This document shows positions 1 to 5,804 of a stretch of 8,398 nt of DNA, in pieces; position 1 is the first letter of the stretch, and every line of letters begins with the position of its first letter. The notes under the pieces are model-generated. The model made no database searches. It saw only the letters and a program-made list of their open reading frames with translations, and was not told the origin of the DNA. Made by a program: the position numbers and the translations under genes. This DNA comes from Actinomycetes bacterium (GTDB lineage: Bacteria > Actinomycetota > Actinomycetes > Mycobacteriales > Micromonosporaceae): assembly GCA_021793335.1 (NCBI GenBank), contig JAJYSW010000141.1:1-8398 (forward strand), given 5' to 3'.

Positions 1-126
1 CCTGCGCAGAGGCGGACCGAGCCGACCCCACAGCCCGGTCATCCGGTCCACGGCCGCCACCGCGAGATCGGGACGGGGCGCACCGGTGGCGGACACGAGA
101 CCGGCGACCACGTCCTCCACTGTGGG
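1..126 (-). pseudogene. Fragment of a second MetE-like gene (partial, runs off the left edge)
   Basis: Read on the minus strand in the frame with a codon at 120-118, this stretch stays open to the window edge. It encodes a segment matching residues 263-292 of the MetE-like protein at 1181-2185, with about 27 of 30 residues identical (for example RPDLAVAA and DRMTGLWGRLG). Upstream of about position 120 the resemblance fades. The frame continues to an in-frame stop near 289 without a usable ATG or GTG start and with poorer third-position GC. The N-terminal part of the family and its zinc-binding histidine and first cysteine are therefore not recognisable here. It is most likely a truncated duplicate. 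It could instead be the C-terminal end of a divergent paralogue that continues to the left, which this window cannot resolve. Confidence 0.5.
17..106. repeat. Left copy of a 90-bp direct repeat (partner 1311-1400)
   Basis: Bases 17-106 align without gaps to 1311-1400 (offset 1294). By hand count 84 of 90 positions match, about 93%. The similarity stops abruptly on both sides: 1-16 and 107-126 match their counterparts little better than chance. Both copies lie in the same orientation. Confidence 0.9.
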
Positions 127-141
127 CCCGGCGTCCGGTCC

Positions 142-474
142 ATGCAGGCCGACCGAGAGGTGAGCGGTGTCTCCGACGTCGCGCCGTCGGAGAGTGCGGC
201 CACGGCCGGATACATCGTGACGCAGGCGCCGGAGACGAGCACGTACGAGTACGCGGTGGCCGTCGACGAAGTCATGGCCGTGGTGCGTTTATCGGGCCCG
301 GTCTTCGGGGAAGCGGCCACAGCGGTCCGCGCCGACCTGATCGAGCGGACGCACGCGCACCACTCGGCACTCGCGCAGGCGAGCGCGGCGCGCCCCGGCC
401 ACCGCGCCGCCCTTCGCACACACGGTCTGGACGTCGGCAGCGCCTATTTTGCACTTTTCCTTGCGCCCGAATAA
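142..474 (+). CDS. Possible small hypothetical protein ahead of the sulfotransferase-like gene
   Basis: This is an open frame of 110 codons from ATG 142 to TAA 472-474, with mostly G or C at third codon positions. I recognise no family. The product has no signal peptide or clear membrane segment. It contains a mixed hydrophobic stretch around residues 38-52 (YAVAVDEVMAVVRLSG) and a His-rich patch near residue 73 (THAHH). Its stop lies only 9 bases before the ATG of the next gene, and the GAAGG ribosome-binding motif of that gene follows directly, which fits an operon. Against it, no Shine-Dalgarno sequence precedes ATG 142, the first part overlaps the remnant repeat region, and open frames on the opposite strand are also long. 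Later starts, such as GTG 160 or ATG 274, are possible. Confidence 0.35.
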   Translation: MQADREVSGVSDVAPSESAATAGYIVTQAPETSTYEYAVAVDEVMAVVRLSGPVFGEAATAVRADLIERTHAHHSALAQASAARPGHRAALRTHGLDVGSAYFALFLAPE

Positions 475-477
475 GTT
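449..477 (+). promoter_or_regulatory. Weak candidate promoter for the sulfotransferase-like gene
   Basis: An AT-rich patch in otherwise GC-rich DNA holds TTGCAC (449-454), a 17-base spacer and TAAGTT (472-477). The second box fits the actinobacterial -10 form TANNNT; each box matches only 3 of 6 consensus bases. Transcription from it would begin near the ATG at 484, so the mRNA could be leaderless. The match is weak and only the base composition supports it. Confidence 0.25.
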
Positions 478-483
478 CGAAGG

Positions 484-1134
484 ATGCTGAGAGTGATCGG
501 CGCGGGACTCCCGCGCACTGGGACCATGACCCTCAAGCACGCCTTGGAGACCCTCCTCCAAGCACCGTGCCACCACATGTCCGAGGTCTTCCAGCGGATC
601 GAGACCGATCCGCCGGCGTTCCTCGCGGCGGCACGCGGCGAGCGGACGGACTGGGACGCGATCCTGGCGGGCTACGCGGCCTCCGTCGACTGGCCGACCT
701 CGGCGTTCTATGCCGAGCTCGCCGAGCGCTACCCGGAGGCGATCGTGGTGATGTCGCGGCGCGACAGTTTCGAGACGTGGTGGAGAAGCTGCAACGACAC
801 CATCTTCACGGGCATGGACACCGATGAGTTCGCCACCGACGAGTGGCAGGCCATGATCGCCGCGATCTGGGAGAAGAGCTTCGGGGACGCGCAACGGACC
901 GACAAGGATGCGGTGGAGGCGGCGTACCACCGCTATCACGATCAGGTGCGGGAGACGGTGCCCGCGGGGAGGCTGGTCGAGTTCACTACAGGTGCGGGCT
1001 GGGGGCCGCTGTGCGACGCGCTCGGGCTGCCGGTCCCCGGGGAACCGTTCCCGCACCTGAACACGACGCGGGACTGGCAAGAACGGCCCGGCAGGGTGCC
1101 GCCCGGCGGGGTCCCGGGGGAGAGCAGGTCATGA
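484..1134 (+). CDS. Sulfotransferase-like P-loop protein (Sulfotransfer_4 type)
   Basis: The 216-residue product resembles the small sulfotransferase-fold proteins of the Pfam Sulfotransfer_4 type. The N-terminal strand and loop VIGAGLPRTGTMTLK (residues 4-18) match the 5'-phosphosulfate-binding loop of PAPS-dependent sulfotransferases. VDWPTSAFYAEL (68-79) and RRDSFETWW (92-100) match the family's middle motifs and 3'-phosphate site. GWGPLCDALGLPVPGEPFPHLN (172-193) is the typical C-terminal signature. The last 17 residues are Pro/Gly/Arg-rich and look unstructured. Substrate and real activity are unknown, and many relatives have no shown reaction. The start is uncertain: ATG 484 directly abuts the GAAGG at 479-483, while GTG 493 would sit 9 bases from it and still keep the binding loop. 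The gene is on the opposite strand to the conserved block and ends 46 bp from the convergent MetE-like gene, so it is probably an accessory insertion. Confidence 0.82.
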   Translation: MLRVIGAGLPRTGTMTLKHALETLLQAPCHHMSEVFQRIETDPPAFLAAARGERTDWDAILAGYAASVDWPTSAFYAELAERYPEAIVVMSRRDSFETWWRSCNDTIFTGMDTDEFATDEWQAMIAAIWEKSFGDAQRTDKDAVEAAYHRYHDQVRETVPAGRLVEFTTGAGWGPLCDALGLPVPGEPFPHLNTTRDWQERPGRVPPGGVPGESRS

Positions 1135-1175
1135 AGGACCTCGCCGTGGAATCCGGCGGCCCGGGGCGCGAGGAA

Positions 1176-1196
1176 GCGGCTCAGCCGCGGAGCCGC
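1176..1196. terminator. Hairpin over the MetE-like stop codon, candidate bidirectional terminator
   Basis: GCGGCTC (1176-1182) and GAGCCGC (1190-1196) form a perfect 7-bp stem with a 7-base loop. The stem covers the stop codon of the minus-strand MetE-like gene and lies 41 bases past the stop of the plus-strand sulfotransferase-like gene. A weaker CCTCGC/GCGAGG pairing (1139-1144 with 1168-1173) lies beside it. There is no T-tract, as is common in actinomycetes, so the role rests on position and symmetry. Confidence 0.4.
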
Positions 1197-2185
1197 CTGG
1201 CGGTCTCGCGGCTCGCCTCCATCGCGGCCCGCGCGTAGTCCGGGCTCGCCTTCGCCATGCCGCAGGTCGTGGTGACACTCACCTGCTCGGGCAACCGCTC
1301 GGGGGCGAGGCCGAGCCGACCCCACAGTCCGGTCATCCGGTCCGCGGCCGCCACCGCGAGATCGGGACGGGGCTCGCCGGTGGCGGGCACGAGGCCGGCG
1401 ATCATGTGGCCGCCGCCGTCGAGATACTCGCCCAAGGCGTCCACCGCGGGCACGTCGTCGAGGTCGAGCAGCGTCAGGTCCAGCGAGACCGATCGCACTC
1501 CCGCCTCGGTGAGGAGCCGCAGCGGCGTCTCCGGGGCGCAGCAGTGGACGACGACCGGGACGCCGACGCCGTCCACGACCTCCCGCAGCCGGTCGCGGGC
1601 GGTCTCGGGCAGGATGCGGCGGTAGCGGCCCAGCCCCGATTCGGTGCCGATGCTCCCGGCCAGCGCGGCGGGCAGGGCCGGCTCGTCGAGCTGGATCGAC
1701 AGCTTCGCCTTCGGCAGCCGCGCCTGGGCGGCGGCCGTGAAGTTACGGAGCCCTTCGGTGAGGGAGCCGGCGATGTCGGCGGCCGCGCCGTGGTCGGCGA
1801 TCATCGCCCCGCCGGTGCGGCGCCACAGGCCGGCTGCGAGCGTCCACGGTCCGACGGCGGTGAGCCGCACCGGCCCCTCGGCGGTGTCGGCGACTTCGTG
1901 GAGCGCGTCGAGGTCGCGTTCGAGGAAGTCGGCGGCGCGTCGGGCGTCGCGGCCGGGCCGGTCGGCGATCTGCCAGCCGGAGGCCCACCACTGCACCGGG
2001 AGTCCTTCGAGCAGGGCCGCGCCGCGTCCGATCATGTCGGCGCCGAGGCCGCGTGCGGGCAGTTCGGGCAGGTGGGGCCAGTCGGGCAGTTCGCCGAAGA
2101 CGGTGCGGACGGCCTCGGCGATGTCGGTGCCCGGCAGGGAGCCGACACCGGTGGCCGCACCCGCGGGCAGGGCCTGGTCAGACAC
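1181..2185 (-). CDS. MetE-like protein (cobalamin-independent methionine synthase, catalytic-domain homologue)
   Basis: The 334-residue product matches the C-terminal catalytic barrel of cobalamin-independent methionine synthase. That is about half the length of full MetE (roughly 750 residues), and the N-terminal domain is absent. Visible signatures are GVGSLPG (13-19), LDEPALP (166-172), the zinc-ligand pair in HCC (H214, C216), an acidic residue in SLDL (D236) where MetE uses Glu, and the late cysteine in TTTCGMA (C308). Zinc-dependent methyl transfer to a thiol is therefore chemically plausible, but such core proteins may use a different methyl donor or substrate, so the reaction is not assigned. 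Start GTG 2185 is chosen because GGGGAAGG (2194-2201) lies 8 bases upstream; the frame stays open further but would run deep into mnmA. The start overlaps the mnmA stop by 8 bp (GTGTCTGA), implying translational coupling. From memory, the same neighbour follows mnmA in other actinobacteria. Confidence 0.85.
   Translation of the reverse strand: MSDQALPAGAATGVGSLPGTDIAEAVRTVFGELPDWPHLPELPARGLGADMIGRGAALLEGLPVQWWASGWQIADRPGRDARRAADFLERDLDALHEVADTAEGPVRLTAVGPWTLAAGLWRRTGGAMIADHGAAADIAGSLTEGLRNFTAAAQARLPKAKLSIQLDEPALPAALAGSIGTESGLGRYRRILPETARDRLREVVDGVGVPVVVHCCAPETPLRLLTEAGVRSVSLDLTLLDLDDVPAVDALGEYLDGGGHMIAGLVPATGEPRPDLAVAAADRMTGLWGRLGLAPERLPEQVSVTTTCGMAKASPDYARAAMEASRETARRLRG
1311..1400. repeat. 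Right copy of a 90-bp direct repeat (inside the MetE-like gene)
   Basis: This is the partner of 17-106, about 93% identical and in the same orientation. It encodes residues 263-292 of the MetE-like protein, just ahead of the last zinc-ligand cysteine (C308). The two copies bracket the sulfotransferase-like gene, the small upstream frame and the last 127 bp of the MetE-like coding sequence. Confidence 0.9.
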
Positions 2186-3311
2186 CGGTGCCGCCTTCCC
2201 CGGTGCTCGCGGAGGCGTGTGCGTGCGCGGCGGTGTCGTCGATGGTGCCCGAGCACAGGACCGCGTCCCCTTCGGCGTCCGGTTCGTAGACGACGAGCGT
2301 CTGACCGGCGGCCACGCCATGGGCGGGTTTGTGGAGCCGTGCGGTCAGGCCCTCCGGGTCGGCGGTGACGGTGGCGGGGTAGACCTCGCCGTGGGCGCGC
2401 AGCTGCACCTCGCATTCGAAGGGGCCGGGGCGGGCCTCGCCGCCGAGCCAGACCGGCGTGCCGGTGCGGATGCGGTCGATGCGCAGCGCTTCGCGGGGGC
2501 CGACCGCGACGCGGTTGTCGACCGGGGTGATCGACAGGACGTAGCGGGGTCTGCCGTCGGCGGCGGGCCGCTTGAGGCCCAGGCCGTGGCGCTGGCCGAC
2601 CGTGAACTGGTGGGCGCCGTCGTGGCTGCCGAGGACTTCGCCGGTGGCGGCGTCGACGATATCGCCGGTCTGGGAGCCGAGCCGGTTCTTGAGGAAGCCG
2701 GAGGTGTCGCCGTCGGCGATGAAGCAGATGTCGTGGCTGTCGGGTTTGCGGGCCACGGCGAGGCCGCGTTCCTCGGCTTCGGCGCGGACCCGGTCCTTGG
2801 GGGTGTCGCCGAGGGGGAACATCGAGTGGGCGAGTTGGGCGGGGGTGAGGACGGCCAGGACGTAGGACTGGTCCTTGCCCGGGTCGACGGCGCGGCGCAG
2901 CAGGCCGCCCGAGTCCTTGCGGGCGTAGTGGCCGGTGGCGACGGCGTCGAAGCCGAGCGCCATGGCCCGGTCGAGGACGGCGGCGAACTTGATCTTCTCA
3001 TTGCAGCGCAGGCACGGGTTGGGGGTGCGTCCGGCCGCGTATTCGGCGTAGAAGTCCTCGACGACGTCCTCGTGGAAGCGTTCGGCCATGTCCCATACGT
3101 AGAAGGGGATGCCGATGACGTCGGCGGCGCGTCGGGCGTCGCGGGAGTCCTCGATGGTGCAGCAGCCGCGGGCCCCGGTCCGGTAGGTCTGGGGGTTTTT
3201 GGACAGCGCCAGGTGGACGCCGGTGACGTCGTGCCCGGCCTCGACGGCTCGCGCGGCGGCGACGGCCGAGTCGACTCCGCCGCTCATGGCGGCCAGTACT
3301 CGCAGTTTCAC
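2178..3311 (-). CDS. mnmA: tRNA-specific 2-thiouridylase MnmA
   Basis: MnmA activates U34 of tRNA-Lys, -Glu and -Gln with ATP and replaces O2 by sulfur, making the s2U that supports accurate decoding. The sulfur comes from IscS, encoded just upstream. The 377-residue protein has the PP-loop SGGVDS (10-15) for ATP, CCTIEDSRDARRAAD (50-64), the nucleophile in NPC (C100, with C103 nearby), ATGHYA (125-130), KDQSYVL (146-152), the second catalytic cysteine in DICFI (C196) and GQRHGLG (239-245). The C-terminal barrel domain is complete, with a short Ala/His/Gly-rich tail after residue 357. By family analogy C100 and C196 correspond to E. coli Cys102 and Cys199. Start GTG 3311 is chosen because AAGG (3320-3323) lies 8 bases upstream and the next ATG would cut into the PP-loop strand. 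It starts 14 bp after iscS, so the two are very probably cotranscribed. Confidence 0.96.
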   Translation of the reverse strand: MKLRVLAAMSGGVDSAVAAARAVEAGHDVTGVHLALSKNPQTYRTGARGCCTIEDSRDARRAADVIGIPFYVWDMAERFHEDVVEDFYAEYAAGRTPNPCLRCNEKIKFAAVLDRAMALGFDAVATGHYARKDSGGLLRRAVDPGKDQSYVLAVLTPAQLAHSMFPLGDTPKDRVRAEAEERGLAVARKPDSHDICFIADGDTSGFLKNRLGSQTGDIVDAATGEVLGSHDGAHQFTVGQRHGLGLKRPAADGRPRYVLSITPVDNRVAVGPREALRIDRIRTGTPVWLGGEARPGPFECEVQLRAHGEVYPATVTADPEGLTARLHKPAHGVAAGQTLVVYEPDAEGDAVLCSGTIDDTAAHAHASASTGEGGTGV

Positions 3312-3321
3312 GGTTGCAACC
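3312..3321. repeat. 10-bp palindrome in the iscS-mnmA gap
   Basis: GGTTGCAACC is a perfect palindrome that fills most of the 14-bp space between iscS and mnmA and overlaps the AAGG of the mnmA ribosome-binding site. It cannot form a stable hairpin because it has no loop. It could be a protein-binding site or chance. Confidence 0.3.
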
Positions 3322-3325
3322 TTAG

Positions 3326-4483
3326 CTAGGACAGTCCGGCGCTTCGCGCGCGTTCGACGGCTTCGGGCAGGGCTTCGACGAGGGCGTCGAGGTCGGCTTC
3401 GGTGGTGGACCAGCCGAGGGTGAAGCGCAGGGAGGAACGGGCGTCGCCGTCGCCGGAGCCCATCGCCAGGAGCACGTGGGAGGGCTGGGCGATCCCGGCC
3501 GTGCAGGCCGAGCCTGTGGCGCATTCGACGCCGGCGGCGTCCAGGAGCATGAGGAGGGCGTCGCCTTCGCAGCCGGGGAACGAGAAGTGGGCGTTGCCGG
3601 GCAGTCGGTGCTCGGGGTCGCCGTTGTAGACCGCTTCCGGTACGGCGGCGCGGACGCGGGCGACGAGGTCATCGCGGAGCGCGGTCAGTCGCCGTGCCTC
3701 GTCCGCTCGGGTTCGGACGGCGTGGGCGACGGCTTCGGCGAACGCGGCGATGCCGGGCACGTCGAGCGTGCCCGAGCGGATCTCTCGTTCTTGTCCACCG
3801 CCGTGGAGCAGCGGGGTGCACGCGGTGTCGCGGCGCAGCAGCAGCGCGCCGGCGCCGGCGGGGCCGCCGAGCTTATGGCCTGAGAGAGCGAGCGAGTCGA
3901 CGCCGCAGGCGGCGAAGTCGACGGGAATGTGCCCGACGGCCTGGATCGCGTCGGTGTGGACGGGGATGCCGTGGGGGGCGGCGAGGGCGACGACTTCCTC
4001 GACCGGTTGGAGGGTGCCGACCTCGTTGTTCGCCCACATGCAGGTGATGGCGGTGATCTCGTCGGGTCGTTCGTCGAGCAGTTCGGCGAGGGCGTCGACG
4101 TCGAGGCGGCCGAACTCGTCGACCGGGAGCGCGGTGACGTCGGCCCGCTCGTGGTCGCCGAGCCAGGCGACGGCGTCGGCCACGGCGTGGTGCTCGACGG
4201 CGGTGGTGACGAATCGGTTGCGAGTCGCCGTGCGGCGGGACCAGTGGAGGCCCTTGACGGCGAGGTTGTCGGCTTCGGTGCCCGAGCCGGTGAAGACCAC
4301 TTCGCCGGGTTTGGCGGCCAGGGCCTCGCCGATGCGTTCTCGGGCCTCCTCGACGGTGCGGCGCGCGGCGCGCCCGGAGGAGTGGAGGGAAGAGGCGTTG
4401 CCGAGCTCGCGGGCGGTGCGCACGTAGGCATCGAGCGCGCTGGGGAGCATCGGCGTGGTCGCGGCGTGATCGAGATAGGCCAT
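3326..4483 (-). CDS. iscS: Cysteine desulfurase (IscS/NifS class)
   Basis: This PLP enzyme converts cysteine to alanine and holds the sulfur as a cysteine persulfide for transfer to acceptors such as MnmA. The 385-residue product is full length. Visible are LDHAATTP (4-11), GNASSLH (28-34), FTGSGTEADN (64-73), the PLP-stacking His of TAVEHHA (H98), HTDAIQAVGHIPVD (176-189; D178 and Q181 contact the cofactor), the PLP lysine in SGHKLGGP (K204), GGGQEREIRSGT (228-239) and the catalytic cysteine in ATGSACTAG (C327). The long C-terminal lobe with SLRFTLGWSTTEAD is of the IscS/NifS group, not the SufS group. ATG 4483 is preceded by GGAGAGG. No iscU, iscA or iscR lies nearby, so the adjacent mnmA suggests that tRNA thiolation is its main local job; it could also supply other sulfur pathways. 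The protein starts right at the family's N-terminal motif. Confidence 0.95.
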   Translation of the reverse strand: MAYLDHAATTPMLPSALDAYVRTARELGNASSLHSSGRAARRTVEEARERIGEALAAKPGEVVFTGSGTEADNLAVKGLHWSRRTATRNRFVTTAVEHHAVADAVAWLGDHERADVTALPVDEFGRLDVDALAELLDERPDEITAITCMWANNEVGTLQPVEEVVALAAPHGIPVHTDAIQAVGHIPVDFAACGVDSLALSGHKLGGPAGAGALLLRRDTACTPLLHGGGQEREIRSGTLDVPGIAAFAEAVAHAVRTRADEARRLTALRDDLVARVRAAVPEAVYNGDPEHRLPGNAHFSFPGCEGDALLMLLDAAGVECATGSACTAGIAQPSHVLLAMGSGDGDARSSLRFTLGWSTTEADLDALVEALPEAVERARSAGLS

Positions 4484-4525
4484 GGCCTCTCCAGTCTACG
4501 GCGCGGATCGGGCGCGGCGACCGGG

Positions 4526-4548
4526 CCGAGACCGCGCGTGGGTCTCGG
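4526..4548. repeat. Inverted repeat in the iscS leader region
   Basis: CCGAGACC (4526-4533) and GGTCTCGG (4541-4548) form a perfect 8-bp stem with a 7-base loop, extendable by two G-C pairs across a one-base bulge. It lies 42 bases upstream of the iscS start. If iscS is transcribed from the AT-rich patch near 4660-4700, it would be in the 5' untranslated region. It has no T-tract. An mRNA structure or a protein site is possible; nothing identifies a regulator. Confidence 0.4.
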
Positions 4549-4664
4549 GCCTCACCGCGCTTGGGGCGGGGGCTCGCGCTCACGGCCGGGACGGCGGTGC
4601 GGGCGTGCGCCCACTCCTGCGCCGACGCGGGGTGGAGCCGTCGGTGCGGGTAGCGCGCGCAAGA

Positions 4665-4670
4665 TAGAAT
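4665..4670 (+). promoter_or_regulatory. Candidate -10 box for the XRE regulator gene
   Basis: TAGAAT matches the TATAAT consensus at 5 of 6 positions and lies in the only AT-rich patch between the divergent iscS and XRE genes. No good -35 hexamer is seen 17-18 bases upstream, which is common in actinomycetes. Transcription would start near 4677 and give a leader of about 100 bases. The patch may also serve iscS: the opposite strand reads TATCTT at 4661-4666. Confidence 0.45.
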
Positions 4671-4685
4671 CTGACGAATCTTCGT
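4667..4685. promoter_or_regulatory. Possible operator: palindrome plus GAATCT direct repeat
   Basis: ACGAA (4674-4678) and TTCGT (4681-4685) form an inverted repeat around a TC centre. GAATCT also occurs twice, at 4667-4672 and 4676-4681, nine bases apart. The palindrome sits just after the candidate -10 box, where a repressor would block initiation. The adjacent XRE protein is the obvious candidate binder, but this is inference. Confidence 0.35.
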
Positions 4686-4737
4686 AACCTTTTCGGTCAT
4701 GGAGACTCGATGCCGCAAAGACCGGATCATGCACGGG

Positions 4738-4763
4738 CCGGGCTCTCCCGAAGCCGGGTTTTT
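4738..4763 (+). terminator. Terminator-like hairpin in the leader of the XRE gene (possible attenuator)
   Basis: CCGG plus CT (4738-4741, 4743-4744, with one bulged G) pairs with AGCCGG (4752-4757), loops over 7 bases, and is followed by five Ts (4759-4763). This is the form of an intrinsic terminator and is unusual in such GC-rich DNA. The SD sequence AAAGGAAG begins two bases after the T-tract. A shorter competing hairpin, CGGG-CTCT-CCCG (4739-4750), excludes it. It could end incoming plus-strand transcription or attenuate the XRE gene. Confidence 0.45.
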
Positions 4764-4779
4764 CAAAGGAAGTGTACCG

Positions 4780-5688
4780 ATGTCGCCCGAACTCGCCGAA
4801 GCACTTCGCGCTGGGCCGTTCCACACTGCCCTGCGCACCGCCATCCAGTCCAGCGGCCTCGGCCTCGACCGAATCCGCCACCGGCTCTCAAGACGCGGCA
4901 TCACCGTGTCCACGACCAGTCTCAGCTACTGGCAGTCGGGGCGCTCCCGTCCCGAGCGCGCCGAATCGCTCGCGGCCGTCACCGCCCTGGAGGACCTCCT
5001 CGAACTGCCGGCAGGATCGCTGCGGGCACTATTGGGTCCCAAACGTGCGCGGGGCCCCAGGTCGATCCGCGGGCAGCTCCCCCGCCCCGACGCCGTCCTC
5101 GGCGGCAACGCGGTGCGCGAGCTGTGCGATCAGGTGCCCGCCTCACGCGAGCACACCCTCGACATCTTGAGTCAGCAGGTGATCGTCCACGTCGACTCCC
5201 AGTACCAGGAATCGGTGTTCGAGCTGTCGATGCTGGTGCGGGCCCGGCGGGACGACGTCGACCGCTATGTGCTGCTCTACCGGGGCGATAAGGGCTGCGA
5301 CATCGACGACATCGAATTCAAGCCGGTGCGCGACTGCACGGTCCCCAATGTGCTGCGGCACCCCGAGGCGCCGGTGGCCTTGGCCGAGATCGTCTTCGAC
5401 CACCCGCTGCCGCAGGGGGCGACGCACCTGTTCGAGATCGTGGTGCAGGGCGACGGCGGGGTTTCGAGCGGGCACGGCAACGCGTTCCGCTACCCGGTGG
5501 ACCACTATTCGCTACAGGTCCGCTTCTCCCCCGACGCGGTTCCCAGGCGGGTCTACCGTTTCGCACAGTCCTCGCTGCAGCGCGAGAAGCGCGAGACCGG
5601 CGATCTCCAGATGGGGCCGGGCCGGACGGTGGCACTGGCCGAACCGGTGCCGCGCCCCGGCGCGCTCGGTATCGGCTGGGACTTCTAG
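4780..5688 (+). CDS. XRE-type helix-turn-helix regulator with a C-terminal domain of unknown role
   Basis: The 302-residue product begins with a DNA-binding domain of Cro/XRE type at about residues 14-86. FHTALRTAIQSSGLGLDRI leads in, and TVSTTSLSYWQSGRSRPERAE forms the turn and recognition helix. Residues about 87-125 are a basic, proline-containing linker. Residues about 130-302 look beta-rich (VIVHVDS, VDRYVLLYRGDKGCDIDD, LAEIVFDHPL, HLFEIVVQGDGG, FRYPVDHYSLQVRFSP) and end in GALGIGWDF. I recall actinomycete XRE-like proteins of similar length with comparable tails ending near a Trp, but know no assigned ligand. ATG 4780 follows AAAGGAAG at 4765-4772; an in-frame ATG at 4699 would add 27 residues but lacks an SD sequence and would put the leader hairpin inside the gene. 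It is divergent from iscS and may regulate itself or iscS; this is inferred only from position. Confidence 0.85.
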   Translation: MSPELAEALRAGPFHTALRTAIQSSGLGLDRIRHRLSRRGITVSTTSLSYWQSGRSRPERAESLAAVTALEDLLELPAGSLRALLGPKRARGPRSIRGQLPRPDAVLGGNAVRELCDQVPASREHTLDILSQQVIVHVDSQYQESVFELSMLVRARRDDVDRYVLLYRGDKGCDIDDIEFKPVRDCTVPNVLRHPEAPVALAEIVFDHPLPQGATHLFEIVVQGDGGVSSGHGNAFRYPVDHYSLQVRFSPDAVPRRVYRFAQSSLQREKRETGDLQMGPGRTVALAEPVPRPGALGIGWDF

Positions 5689-5804
5689 GCGTGAGGTCCA
5701 GGGACGTTGCGCCGCCGAGCAGTGGCGGATCCACCTGACGGGTCAAGGCCGACGGCAACGAGGCGGCGCTGTCGACGACGCCGCTGCACGACCGGGAGGC
5801 CTTC

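Noticed and set aside
1131..1238. A 35-codon frame starting ATGA at the end of the sulfotransferase-like gene
   Set aside because: The ATGA overlap looks like a coupled start, but the frame runs into the convergent MetE-like coding end and the product has no recognisable features.
1644..3329. A 561-codon open frame on the plus strand, opposite mnmA and the MetE-like gene
   Set aside because: It is antisense to two genes with complete family motifs. Its product is Gly/Ala/Val/Asp-rich low-complexity sequence without a recognisable domain, which is typical of the reverse strand of GC-rich genes.
3929..4687. A 252-codon plus-strand frame opposite iscS
   Set aside because: It is a shadow of the well-supported iscS gene, with low-complexity composition and no supporting ribosome-binding site or domain.
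4699..4779. An N-terminal extension of the XRE protein from ATG 4699
   Set aside because: No ribosome-binding site precedes it, and ATG 4780 has a good one. The extension would also place the leader hairpin in coding sequence.
4671..4779. A known riboswitch or T-box in the XRE leader
   Set aside because: The leader is only about 100 bases and I see none of the conserved motifs of T-box, cobalamin, SAM or TPP elements. Only a generic hairpin is supported.
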